From the NCBI RefSeq assembly GCF_036964665.1, contig NZ_JBAMDA010000001.1, positions 1,736,001 through 1,800,000 of the forward strand: DNA of 64,000 nt, given 5' to 3'. Positions 35,551-44,275 of the stretch are shown here, in pieces. This stretch comes from Nitrobacter sp. NHB1. Lineage in GTDB: Bacteria > Pseudomonadota > Alphaproteobacteria > Rhizobiales > Xanthobacteraceae. Under the pieces are notes generated by a model, which ran no database searches, had not been told where the DNA came from, and was given only the letters and a program-made list of their open reading frames with translations. Every line of letters starts with the position of its first letter. The first letter of the stretch is position 1. The translations under genes were made by a program, and so were the position numbers.

Positions 35551-37647
35551 ATGAAGGCGAAGATCAGCGTTACTCTGCCTGCAATCGTCTCTGCGCTCGT
35601 GGTGATAGGCGCCCTTTCCGCCGGAATGGCGGCCTATCAGGCTTACGAACAGCGGCAGAAATCCGAAGCATTTCTCGAAGTGAACCACATCTCGCAATTG
35701 CTGTTGCGAAGCGCAGGGCAATGGGCGATCGAGCGCGGGCTTACGAATGCGCCGCTGAAGTCGCCCGATGCCCTACCTGCTGAACTCCGCCCCCGGATCA
35801 TGAGCACGCGGCAAACCGCCGACCACGCATTTTCAGAGGCTGCTCAACTGCTGCACGGGATCCCGGCGATGAAATCTGCAGAGACGCAGATCTCGGAGGC
35901 CGAGAGCACGTTCCAGGCGTTCGTCGGCTTTCGTACCAGGCTCGATGAGAATCTTCCCAAACGGGGATCGGAACGCAGCCCGGAGGTCGTTGAGGGCTTC
36001 TCGCCGGCAATCACCAAGCTGATCGACGTCTCCGGCAACAAGCTGCGACTGACGTTGGAAACGCTGACGCGTCCGCCGACTGCGGCTCTAACGCAACTGG
36101 TCAGCTTGCGCAATTTGACGGCGGAGATGGCCGAGAACGCCGGAAGGGAACGTGCATTCCTCGGAGGAATGGTTGGCTCTCGCGCCAAGCTCACAACGAG
36201 CGGCTTTCAGAAGATTGCCGGTTTCCGCGGAATAGTTGAGTTAGCATGGGAAACAATCTTACCAATCCGAATGCGAGCCGACTTGCCGAAAAAGGTCGAT
36301 AATGCGATCGCGGACGTCGAGAAGGATTATTTCCAGGTCTACGGCCAGACACGCGACGGCGTGCTCGCGACAGCCGAGACGGGTGAGTACAACATCAGCG
36401 GCAACGACTATGTCGCGCGGGCGACCACCGCGATCAATTCGATCCTTCGGCTGGCCGATGCGGTCGGTGAAGCTGCCGACCAGGAAGCTGCCAAGGAAGC
36501 CGCAAACAACGGGTCCAAACTGCTCATCTCCGGATTGATATTGCTCGGCTGTATCATCCTGGCGCTGGTCAGCTTCTGGATTGCGTTCTCGCGAATCCTG
36601 CGACCGCTGTCTGCGCTGACGGGCGCGATGGGTGAACTTGCAAAAGGCAATTTTGGCGTAGCCTTGCCCGGACTCGACCGCCAGGACGAAATGGGCGATA
36701 TGGCGCGGGCGGTCGAGACCTTCAAAGTCAAGGCCGAGCAGAAAGCGCGCGACGAAGCGGAAGCCAAGATGCAGCAGGATCAACTTGCTGCCCAGCAGCG
36801 CAAGGCGGACATGCACAGGCTCGCCGACAGTTTCGAGGCGGCGGTCGGCGAAGTGATCCAGACGGTATCCTCGGCAGCAACCCAACTCGAAGGCTCGGCG
36901 ACCTCCCTGACCCGCACAGCCGAACAGACCCACCAGCTTTCCTCCGCTGTGGCCGCGGCCTCCGAGGAAGCAACGGTCAACGTTCAGTCCGTGGCCTCGG
37001 CCAGCGAGGAGATGGCGGCGTCCGTCAACGAAATCAGCCGGCAGGTCCAGGAAGCCTCGAGAATCGCGAGCGACGCGGCGCAAAAGGCGCATAGCGCCGA
37101 CCAGCGGATCACTTCGCTGTCGCAGGCATCCGCCAAGATCGGCGACGTGATTGAACTCATCAGCACGATTGCCAGCCAGACCAACCTGTTGGCGCTCAAT
37201 GCCACGATCGAGGCCGCCCGCGCAGGCGAGGCAGGCCGCGGCTTCGCGGTGGTGGCGTCCGAGGTGAAGGCCTTGGCCGAGCAAACCGCCAAGGCGACCG
37301 CCGAAATCGGTCAGCAGATCGCAAGCATTCAGACGGCGACGGATGATTCCGTCGTTAACGTGAAGGAGATTGGCGTTGTCATCGGCAGGATCGCGGAGAT
37401 TTCCGCGACGATCGCCTCGGCAGTCGAAGAACAAGCGTCTGCAACTCAGGAGATATCACGCAACGTCCAGCAGGCCGCGGCCGGAACCTCGGAAGTTTCC
37501 TCCAATATCATCGAGGTCAGCAACGGAGCGTCCGAAACAGGTAGCGCCTCTTCACAGGCTCTGGCAGCGGCAAAGACCCTGGCCGGCAATACCGATCGCC
37601 TCAAGCTTGAGGTCGAAAAATTCCTCACAACGGTCAGAGCCGCCTAA
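35551..37647 (+). CDS. Methyl-accepting chemotaxis protein
   Basis: A 698-residue inner-membrane chemoreceptor. A membrane helix at 5-30, a long periplasmic sensor to about 330, a second helix '[21 protein letters not shown]', a HAMP segment ('[20 protein letters not shown]') and the cytoplasmic signalling hairpin with the conserved tip '[20 protein letters not shown]'. The sensor does not match a ligand type I can name; it has a region similar to nitrate/nitrite-like helical sensors but this is only impression. AAGGA before ATG 35551 fixes the start. No che genes are adjacent and no CheR-binding pentapeptide ends the protein. Confidence 0.92.
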   Translation: MKAKISVTLPAIVSALVVIGALSAGMAAYQAYEQRQKSEAFLEVNHISQLLLRSAGQWAIERGLTNAPLKSPDALPAELRPRIMSTRQTADHAFSEAAQLLHGIPAMKSAETQISEAESTFQAFVGFRTRLDENLPKRGSERSPEVVEGFSPAITKLIDVSGNKLRLTLETLTRPPTAALTQLVSLRNLTAEMAENAGRERAFLGGMVGSRAKLTTSGFQKIAGFRGIVELAWETILPIRMRADLPKKVDNAIADVEKDYFQVYGQTRDGVLATAETGEYNISGNDYVARATTAINSILRLADAVGEAADQEAAKEAANNGSKLLISGLILLGCIILALVSFWIAFSRILRPLSALTGAMGELAKGNFGVALPGLDRQDEMGDMARAVETFKVKAEQKARDEAEAKMQQDQLAAQQRKADMHRLADSFEAAVGEVIQTVSSAATQLEGSATSLTRTAEQTHQLSSAVAAASEEATVNVQSVASASEEMAASVNEISRQVQEASRIASDAAQKAHSADQRITSLSQASAKIGDVIELISTIASQTNLLALNATIEAARAGEAGRGFAVVASEVKALAEQTAKATAEIGQQIASIQTATDDSVVNVKEIGVVIGRIAEISATIASAVEEQASATQEISRNVQQAAAGTSEVSSNIIEVSNGASETGSASSQALAAAKTLAGNTDRLKLEVEKFLTTVRAA

Positions 37648-37795
37648 TTTAGTGGAGTGAATTTGAAACCGCGGGTCGCGGAATACCACTAGAATCGAAT
37701 CCATCATGAGCGAGTTGTTCCCTGCGACTCGCTCATGAACTTTCCTCCCGGGAACTTTCTTGAATCAGATTCCGGATCACTCCTTTGCCGTCGCA

Positions 37796-37820
37796 GGAAC
37801 CCTTCAAAGCTCGGCGCGTT
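37796..37820 (+). promoter_or_regulatory. EcfG-type general stress promoter of the CsbD gene
   Basis: GGAAC (37796-37800), sixteen bases, then CGTT (37817-37820): an exact match to the alphaproteobacterial EcfG consensus GGAAC-N16/17-CGTT. It ends 30 bases before the ATG of the CsbD gene, leaving a short leader with AAAGGAGG. Confidence 0.8.
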
Positions 37821-37850
37821 GTCCGGGCTCAACGCAAAGGAGGACGACTT

Positions 37851-38066
37851 ATGGGTTCCACCACCGACAAGATCAAGGGTGCCGCCAACGAAGCGATCGG
37901 CAAGGCGAAGCAGGGTGTCGGCGAAGCCGTCGGATCCGACAAGTTGCGCGGTGAAGGCGCGATGCAGGAAATGAAGGGCAAAGGCCAGAAAGCGCTTGGC
38001 GACGCCAAGGAAGCGACCAAGGACGCTGCGGACAAGGCGGCGGACGCGGTCAACAAGAAGCTTTGA
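37851..38066 (+). CDS. CsbD-family stress protein
   Basis: A 71-residue hydrophilic, helix-forming protein rich in Lys, Ala, Gly and Glu, with '[21 protein letters not shown]' (start of the CsbD motif) and '[20 protein letters not shown]'. CsbD proteins are abundant general-stress proteins of unknown mechanism. A near-ideal AGGAGG lies eight bases upstream, and a perfect EcfG promoter lies in front, so it belongs to the general stress regulon. A strong terminator follows immediately; it is monocistronic. Confidence 0.93.
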   Translation: MGSTTDKIKGAANEAIGKAKQGVGEAVGSDKLRGEGAMQEMKGKGQKALGDAKEATKDAADKAADAVNKKL

Positions 38067-38097
38067 TCTGGACCGAACGATGCGTTTTAACCTGACG

Positions 38098-38126
38098 GAC
38101 CGGCCCTTGCGGGGCCGGTCTTTTTT
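38098..38126 (+). terminator. Rho-independent terminator of the CsbD gene
   Basis: Stem GACCGGCCC (38098-38106) / GGGCCGGTC (38112-38120), 5-base loop, followed by six Ts. It lies 31 bases after the CsbD stop. Confidence 0.93.
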
Positions 38127-38322
38127 GTGCGGCAAGACGTCCCTCATAGCCAAGCGTTCAGCCGGCCTTTGTGGAGAACCGGACTGTCGTGTGCAGCGGC
38201 CACTTGCCGCGAAGCTGTCGGGATGACCTATCTGCACGCGGAAGGCGACGACAGAAAAACGGCATCGACGCGCTATCAATGCATGGGTTTCGCGACGCGG
38301 CGCGGACTGATAAACCCCCGCC

Positions 38323-39090
38323 ATGCTCAAGGTCGCCGCTTTGTACCAATTTGCACCGCTGCCGGATTTTCGTGCGTTGCGCGAGCCGCTGCGCGCGCTC
38401 TGCGCCGGGCTTTCCGTCAAAGGCACGATCCTGCTCGCCGAGGAGGGCATCAACGGCACCGTCGCCGGAATGCCGGACGCCATCGGCGCGCTGATCGCAG
38501 AGTTGCAAACCGGCACGCTGTTCTCCGGCCGGCTCGACAATCTCGAGCTGAAATTCTCGCGCACCTCGACGATGCCGTTCGCGCGGCTGAAGGTTCGGCT
38601 CAAGAAGGAGATCGTGACGCTCGGCGACCCCGCAACCGATCCGACCCGCGCGGTCGGCATCTATGTCGAACCGAAGGACTGGAACGACCTGATCGCTGCG
38701 CCCGACACGCTTCTCATCGATACCCGCAATGCCTTCGAGGTGGCGATGGGCACCTTCGAAGGCGCGGTCGATCCGCAACTCGCGCGTTTTGGCGAGTTCA
38801 AGGATTTCGTCGCGCAAACGCTCGATCCGGACAGGCATCGCAGGATCGCCATGTTCTGCACCGGCGGCATTCGCTGCGAAAAGGCCAGCTCCCATCTGCT
38901 GTCGCGCGGCTTCAAGGAGGTCTATCACCTCAAGGGCGGCATCCTGAAATACCTCGAAGGCATTCCCGAGAGCGAAAGCCGCTGGCGGGGCGAATGTTTT
39001 GTGTTCGACGACCGGATCGCGCTCGGTCACGGGCTGACGGAATCCCGACGCGCGGGCCGGCTCATGGACGGAGCGCCCGGCGATGACTGA
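38323..39090 (+). CDS. trhO: tRNA uridine-34 hydroxylase (UPF0176/rhodanese type)
   Basis: A 255-residue cytosolic enzyme that makes 5-hydroxyuridine at wobble position 34 of some tRNAs in an O2-dependent way. The N-terminal acylphosphatase-like domain shows '[18 protein letters not shown]'; the rhodanese domain has the active loop '[13 protein letters not shown]' with Cys179. The start ATG at 38323 gives the usual '[13 protein letters not shown]'. Its end overlaps slyX by eight bases. Confidence 0.92.
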   Translation: MLKVAALYQFAPLPDFRALREPLRALCAGLSVKGTILLAEEGINGTVAGMPDAIGALIAELQTGTLFSGRLDNLELKFSRTSTMPFARLKVRLKKEIVTLGDPATDPTRAVGIYVEPKDWNDLIAAPDTLLIDTRNAFEVAMGTFEGAVDPQLARFGEFKDFVAQTLDPDRHRRIAMFCTGGIRCEKASSHLLSRGFKEVYHLKGGILKYLEGIPESESRWRGECFVFDDRIALGHGLTESRRAGRLMDGAPGDD

Positions 39091-39295
39091 CAAGACTTTC
39101 GCGGATCGCATCGATGCGCTGGAGATGCGCCTGACCTATCAGGAGGAGACCATCGAAACCCTGAACCAGGCCGTCACCGCGCAGTGGAAGCAGATCGACG
39201 CGCTGACGCGGCAGCTCGCCGAGCTCGGCGAGCGCGTGCGGGAGGCCGAAGCCAACCGACCCGGCCCCGCCAACGAGCCACCGCCGCATTATTGA
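39083..39295 (+). CDS. slyX: SlyX family protein
   Basis: A 70-residue coiled-coil protein with the SlyX pattern '[20 protein letters not shown]' and '[12 protein letters not shown]', ending in a proline-rich 'PPPHY' tail (a conserved family feature). Function unknown. It overlaps the end of trhO (ATGACTGA) and so is translationally coupled to it. Confidence 0.9.
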   Translation: MTDKTFADRIDALEMRLTYQEETIETLNQAVTAQWKQIDALTRQLAELGERVREAEANRPGPANEPPPHY

Positions 39296-39464
39296 AGCTT
39301 GGCGTCACGCCCCGCTTCCGCGTCTGCCGCCGGCGGCATCGCCGTTGATCGGCAATCGTTATCGGCCTATCAGGAGCGTCGCGTGATGCGCGGTCGTTGC
39401 GCACGTCATCGCCAAGCCGCTACAAGCCACGACAACAAGGCAACACATCGCCGGAGAGGATCGC

Positions 39465-40781
39465 ATGACCGCGGAAGTCTCGATTGGGGACGGAGAGGCC
39501 GCCAGGCTGACGCCGCATCCACTGCGGACCGCGATCCTGGGTGAACTGCATGCGCGGCCGTTCACAGCGCTGTCCGTTCCTGCCCGCATCCTGCATTTCG
39601 CGTTCGAGACAGCCGGAGAACGCGCCCAGGCCGACCGCGTCAATCTGGCGAAATTCTGCGAGGCGCGCGGCCTGCCGGTGCCGACCTTTGCCGAGCGGCA
39701 CTATCGCGTCACGTTGGGTACGACCGTGCTACGATGGGAGCAGCATTCCGAATTCACGACCTATACCTGGGAGCTGCCCTCCCAACCTGACGGAATTCCG
39801 TTTCATCCAGCGGCCGCGGCGCTCGCTGCCCCGATGCAGCTCGTGCCGCAACCCGGTCCACTTATTGTCGCCATCGATATGCACGTGCTCGCCGACGGGC
39901 CCGCCGTCCAACCGCCGGAGCGGCTGTTCGATCGCAACAGTCTCGCGCTTGCCGAAAACAGCGACGGCGCGGCGATCTACGCCACCGACTTCCAGCCCGA
40001 TCCGTCCGGCTTCGTGCGAATTCTGATAGTCGACCGCAAACTCAATCCGGATCGCGCCGGCGCGCTGGCGCAACGCGTGATCGAGATCGAGACCTATCGC
40101 ACTTTGGCTTTGCTCGGCTTGCCGGAAGCGCAGCGGCTCGCGCCTTCGATCAGCGCCGTCGAGCAACGGCTCGCGGAAGTGACCGACAAGATGCGCAACA
40201 ACGGCAATCTCGCAGACAACCGCCATCTGCTCGACGAATTGACGGCGCTGGCGGCCGAGGTCGAGGCTGGCGCGGCTGCGAGCGTATTCCGCTTCGGCGC
40301 CAGCCGCGCCTATTACGAGATCGTGCAGCAGCGGCTGGCGACCATCGGCGAGCGCAAGGTGTCCGGGTTGCCGACGTGGACGTCGTTCCTGGCGCGGCGA
40401 ATGGCGCCGGCGATGCGGACCTGCGTGACCACCGAGGCGCGTCAGGAGAACCTGTCGTTCAAGCTGTCGCGCGCGGCGAACCTGCTGCGCACGCGTGTCG
40501 ACGTCGAGCTCGAACAGCAGAATCAGGAACTCTTGAAATCGATGAACGCCCGCACGCGGATGCAGCTCCGGCTGCAGACCACCGTCGAGGGGCTGTCGGT
40601 CGCGGCCATCACTTATTATGTGGTCAGCCTGTTCGGCTATGTCGCCAAGGCGCTCCACGAATCCGGGATGGTCCCCGTCGAGCCGGGTTATCTGACTGCG
40701 GCCTTCATTCCGGTGGCGGCGCTGTCGATCTGGTCGGTCGTGCGCCGCATTCGCCACAAACATATCGGCCGCGACGGCTGA
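39465..40781 (+). CDS. DUF3422 family membrane-anchored protein
   Basis: A 438-residue protein of unknown function. The N-terminal 'LGELHARPF' motif and 'ADRVNLAKFCEARGLPVP', the central 'VRILIVDRKLNPDRAGALAQR' and the 'LPTWTSFLARRMAPAMRTC' segment are DUF3422 hallmarks. The C-terminus has one or two membrane helices (about 375-395, 405-425: 'LTAAFIPVAALSIWSVVRRI'), so the bulk should be cytosolic and tail-anchored. No clear partner nearby. AGAGGA lies before the ATG. Confidence 0.88.
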   Translation: MTAEVSIGDGEAARLTPHPLRTAILGELHARPFTALSVPARILHFAFETAGERAQADRVNLAKFCEARGLPVPTFAERHYRVTLGTTVLRWEQHSEFTTYTWELPSQPDGIPFHPAAAALAAPMQLVPQPGPLIVAIDMHVLADGPAVQPPERLFDRNSLALAENSDGAAIYATDFQPDPSGFVRILIVDRKLNPDRAGALAQRVIEIETYRTLALLGLPEAQRLAPSISAVEQRLAEVTDKMRNNGNLADNRHLLDELTALAAEVEAGAAASVFRFGASRAYYEIVQQRLATIGERKVSGLPTWTSFLARRMAPAMRTCVTTEARQENLSFKLSRAANLLRTRVDVELEQQNQELLKSMNARTRMQLRLQTTVEGLSVAAITYYVVSLFGYVAKALHESGMVPVEPGYLTAAFIPVAALSIWSVVRRIRHKHIGRDG

Positions 40782-40814
40782 CGCTTTTGAAAGCGCCGCA
40801 ACCACTCGACGATT

Positions 40815-40920
40815 TAGAGCCTTTCCGCTTCTGATGGAATCAGAAGCGGGGCTCTATGTTTTTGTTTCGACGCGTTTTCTTCACGCGAACCGGTAGCCAC
40901 TTCGCTCGAAAACGCTATAG
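40815..40920 (+). repeat. Dispersed mosaic palindromic repeat, copy 2
   Basis: Same family as at 12094: hairpin CCGCTTCTGAT / ATCAGAAGCGG, T-rich tail, GACGCGTTTTCTTCACGCG and terminal TCGAAAACGCTATAG. It lacks the extra CCTCGGG hairpin. It occupies almost the entire gap between convergent DUF3422 and the nitronate monooxygenase. Confidence 0.92.
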
Positions 40921-40935
40921 TTTCCGCAATTCGCT

Positions 40936-41922
40936 TTACGCCGCCTTGCCGTCGAGCAGGCCGGTCAGGCGCCGGCGGATGATCCGCTCGGCATCGACCA
41001 TGATGCGGTCGATCAGCTCCTTGCAGCTCGGCACGTCGTGGATCAGGCCCACCGTCATGCCGCAGCTCCACGCGCCGGCATCCATGTCGCCGTCGATCAT
41101 CACCTTGGGATAGACGCCGGCGACCTCCTCGATGATGTCGCCGATCTTGAGGCTCTCGCCTTTTTCCCGTTCGATCTCCATCAGTCTCTCGACCTTGCGG
41201 TTGTTGAGCACGCGCTCGGTGTTGCGCAGCGCGCGCATGATCAGCCGGGTGTCGAGTTCGGAAGCCCCGATCAGCGCCTTTTTCACGTTGTCATGCACCG
41301 GCGCCTCTTTGGTCGCGATGAAGCGCGTGCCCATATTCATGCCGGCGGCGCCCAACGCCAGCGCGGCGACAAGGCTGCGCGCATCGGCCATGCCGCCCGA
41401 AGCCACAAATGGAATCCTGAGTTCGTCGGCCGCGCGCGGCAGCAGGATCATGTTCGGCATGTCGTCCTCGCCGGGATGACCGCCGCACTCGAAGCCGTCG
41501 ACGCTGACCGCATCGCAACCGATCTGTTCCGCTTTCAGCGCGTGCCGCACCGAGGTGCATTTGTGGATCACCTTGATGCCGGCGGTCTTTAGCGCGGGCA
41601 TGTACTGCTCCGGGTTGCGACCCGCCGTCTCGACGATCCCGATGCCGCCTTCCACGATCGCCTGGATATATTCGGGATACGGCGGCGCGGTGAACGCGGG
41701 TAGAAACGTCAGATTCACGCCGAACGGCCTGTCGGTCATGCCGCGGCAGCGCACGATCTCCTTCGCCAACAGGTCCGGCGTTTTCTGCGTCAGCCCGGTG
41801 ATGATGCCGAGACCGCCCGCGTTCGAGACCGCGGAAGCCAGCTCCGCGAAGCCGATATAATGCATACCGCCCTGGACGATCGGATGCTGGATCCCGAACA
41901 ATTCGGTGATGGCTGTTTTCAC
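40936..41922 (-). CDS. Nitronate monooxygenase / 2-nitropropane dioxygenase-like flavoprotein
   Basis: A 328-residue FMN TIM-barrel enzyme. 'FGIQHPIVQGGMHYIG', 'CDAVSVDGFECGGHPGE' and 'FVASGGMADARSLVAALALG' are the FMN-phosphate and substrate-pocket motifs. Members oxidise nitronates or act as enoyl-ACP-reductase-like proteins; which applies here is not clear. The start is a GTG at 41920-41922; longer upstream frames are not convincing. Confidence 0.86.
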   Translation of the reverse strand: MKTAITELFGIQHPIVQGGMHYIGFAELASAVSNAGGLGIITGLTQKTPDLLAKEIVRCRGMTDRPFGVNLTFLPAFTAPPYPEYIQAIVEGGIGIVETAGRNPEQYMPALKTAGIKVIHKCTSVRHALKAEQIGCDAVSVDGFECGGHPGEDDMPNMILLPRAADELRIPFVASGGMADARSLVAALALGAAGMNMGTRFIATKEAPVHDNVKKALIGASELDTRLIMRALRNTERVLNNRKVERLMEIEREKGESLKIGDIIEEVAGVYPKVMIDGDMDAGAWSCGMTVGLIHDVPSCKELIDRIMVDAERIIRRRLTGLLDGKAA

Positions 41923-42272
41923 GGAAAACCCCGGTGGCAAACGCTCCGGGCAAACTCCCATTCCGCCGTCTACTCGGCAAGCCGGATTCGGCGCCATGAA
42001 CCTCGCCAAAACCTTGCACCGTCTTGAAATGGGCGCTCTTGACATGCCGCTTTGGGTCGGTTTCACTCGCCACATGTGCCATTCTGTGGCCAGCCCGCCG
42101 CAGAAAAAGAGGCAACGTGCGCTGCGGAATGAACCGTGGCGCCGCTCAAAAGAAGCACCCGCGGCTTTCTCTGCGCCGGACACGGCGTGCCGGAGATTGA
42201 ACGCCGCCGCAGATGGACACCCCCGAGCAGCGATCGAGATCGTAGCGGATTCAAGAGTGGCTGACTTAAGAC
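41923..42272. other. Divergent spacer, nitronate monooxygenase / DUF2478
   Basis: About 350 bases without a supported gene. Minus- and plus-strand frames here have no ribosome-binding site or recognisable product. Promoters of both divergent genes should lie here, but none stands out. Confidence 0.4.
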
Positions 42273-42902
42273 ATGGCTGATGCAGACGAGGAAACGATGG
42301 AGCGGCGTCCTGCTCCCCAAATTTCCACCGGGCATACGGACCCCGGCCTGAGCCCGATCGGGGTCGTCGCTTATGATGACGGTCTTGTCAGGGATGCTCT
42401 CATAGCTCAATGCGCAGCCGCTCTCGCCGCCTCCGGTTACAAGCTCGGTGGCGTGGTCCAGTCAAACCCGCACCGTGAAGGCCGGCGTCGATGCGATATG
42501 TATGTCAAGGATCTGTTGGGCGGTGACGAGGTCAAGATCTCGTTCGACCGTGGCAACGAAGCGAGGGGCTGCCGGCTCGATCAGGACGCCTTCGCGCGCA
42601 TCGACGCCTGGATCGAGCGCGCGGTGCTCGAACATGTCGATCTGGTGGTCATCAACAAGTTCGGCAGGGAAGAAGCGCAAGGCCGGGGGCTACGAGCCGT
42701 CATTGCCGAGGCCCTGATTGCCGGTATCCCGCTTCTCATCGGCGTTTCCACGCAAAACCTCGGGGACTTTCTGGCCTTCGCCGGAGATTCCGCGACGCGT
42801 CTGAAGCCCGACATCGAGGCAATGACGGCTTGGTGCCGGAACGCGATCGAACGCCGGGCTCAGGATCGGTACGAGCCGGGACTGCCGTCCGTGCAGGCAT
42901 GA
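42273..42902 (+). CDS. DUF2478 family putative NTP-binding protein
   Basis: A 209-residue protein of the DUF2478 family, often encoded next to molybdate/molybdenum transport or nitrogenase-associated genes. 'GVVAYDDGLVRDALIAQCAA', 'VDLVVINKFGREEAQGRGLR' (a DXXG/NKFG-like switch) and 'IPLLIGVS' suggest a small P-loop-like fold, but the loop itself is degenerate. No molybdenum genes are nearby. A second ATG eight codons in has GAGGAA just upstream and may be the true start. The SoxC-like molybdoenzyme is 24 kb away, so no link is implied. Confidence 0.78.
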   Translation: MADADEETMERRPAPQISTGHTDPGLSPIGVVAYDDGLVRDALIAQCAAALAASGYKLGGVVQSNPHREGRRRCDMYVKDLLGGDEVKISFDRGNEARGCRLDQDAFARIDAWIERAVLEHVDLVVINKFGREEAQGRGLRAVIAEALIAGIPLLIGVSTQNLGDFLAFAGDSATRLKPDIEAMTAWCRNAIERRAQDRYEPGLPSVQA

Positions 42903-43190
42903 GGCGGCCGATGCCCGGTTGGTAACCAACCGGGCCGTCATAAACCACTCGGGCTTTCGTTTGCATGCGGTCTCGCGAGGGCCACCGGCGGATCGGCAAA
43001 AAGCTGTTGGCCGGATGAGCTGGAAAAGGCTAGTCTCGATTCTGACGCGTCGCGGCTTCGACAGAGACGCGAAGGGCGTCAAGCCGCCCTACCCCTTCAT
43101 GCCGCCACCGCCTTGCTCCTTCATGGCTCCGAAAGGCACCACCAAAACAGCAAGCTCCTCTTCTCCGGCGCAAACAGATGAAGCGACGCG

Positions 43191-43478
43191 ATGGATGAAA
43201 AGCAGATCCTCCAGAATGCAACTCGCAGCGCAGCCCAAGCGGGTATGATCACGCTTGTGTTCGAGAATTTTACAGCCCAGCTCATCAGGCATGTCCTCAG
43301 CGGCCATCTGCTTGATGATACTTCTCTTATGATGCTCCGCGACAACTGCATCCGCGATCTGAAGAACTCCACAATGACCGGAATGTCCTTGGAGGAAGAG
43401 GCCGAAGTCTTCAGGCAGGCCGTCGAAAACGCGACGAAACTGCTCGACGCGGCGATAATGAGCGGACGGGAGTTTTAA
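43191..43478 (+). CDS. Hypothetical helical protein, 95 residues
   Basis: An acidic, mostly helical protein with no family I recognise. It has 'FTAQLIRHVLSGHLLDDTSL' and an amphipathic 'SLEEEAEVFRQAVENATKLL' helix. No signal peptide. No ribosome-binding site is clear, and an internal ATG at residue 19 is an alternative. G/C-biased third positions suggest it is coding. Confidence 0.5.
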   Translation: MDEKQILQNATRSAAQAGMITLVFENFTAQLIRHVLSGHLLDDTSLMMLRDNCIRDLKNSTMTGMSLEEEAEVFRQAVENATKLLDAAIMSGREF

Positions 43479-44275
43479 TACCCGGCCGGTTCCAATCCCT
43501 GTCGCTGTGACAGCCGCCCCGATGGTTCAGAACGAGCGGTTTGTCGGACTGCCCCTTCCGCCGGCGCGGACTGCATCAGGTAAACCCCACCTGCCTCGGC
43601 GATTTCCCGCTTACCGGTACGCCGGCACGTTGACGCAGTGGTTTCAAGCCCGTACAGAGGGCGCGCTCTCGGCACGTTCCACGGGCCTGCCGATCTGTTC
43701 AAGCCCGGTCCGGCGCCGGTTTCCAGGCGACGGAGCATGGGGTTAATCCAGAGTGGCAACAGCCCTTGACACCACTTGCACACCAGCTCCCACCATGTGG
43801 TCGGAGCAAGATTAAGGGGTTTCCAGGTCAAACCGAAAACCGGGTATAGAGAATGAAGAATGCCGTGAAATAGTGCTTGACTTGGAAAGCTCGTACAAGG
43901 CTTGGTCGGCGCTCACCCGCGTTACGGCCCGCACATCCGCGCTGTCGCCGTTTCGTGGCACTCTAACCAGAGGCGTCAGTTACTTCGTTATCTCCATGAT
44001 GGCTCCGGTTGCTTCGGGCTGGAGCGTCGCCGGTCGGGGCTTGAACGCCCGCTGGCAGGCGCCACCTCTGCACGACACACTCCAAGCGGTCGTTCGAATG
44101 CGACCATGCGGAGGTCTTTCACGAGGTCGCCAATCAAGACCTTGCGTGCCGGCGGTGCGGCGCGTCAGCGAGGATTCGACCTGAACGTTTCCTGGTTGAT
44201 GTCGCGACGAAGTTGCCGGATTTGTCCAATTCCATGACGATGCTATAAAATCAGTTGTTCAGTGAGGTCTCCACG
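43479..44275. other. Long gene-free stretch before the STAND gene
   Basis: Nearly 800 bases with open frames on both strands but none with a ribosome-binding site, recognisable domain or consistent start. The sequence around 43500-43860 reads without stops on the minus strand for 118 codons; its peptide resembles nothing I know and may be a decayed gene. The region 43900-44200 likewise has overlapping open frames. A TATAAA lies 32 bases before the STAND start. A mobile-element remnant is possible but no terminal repeats were found. Confidence 0.4.

Noticed and set aside
37751-37755. Second GGAAC as an EcfG -35
   Set aside because: No CGTT at 16-17 bases downstream; the copy at 37796 fits exactly.
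43475-43831. 118-codon minus-strand frame
   Set aside because: No ribosome site or family; Pro/Arg-rich. Left as part of the gene-free stretch, possibly decayed.
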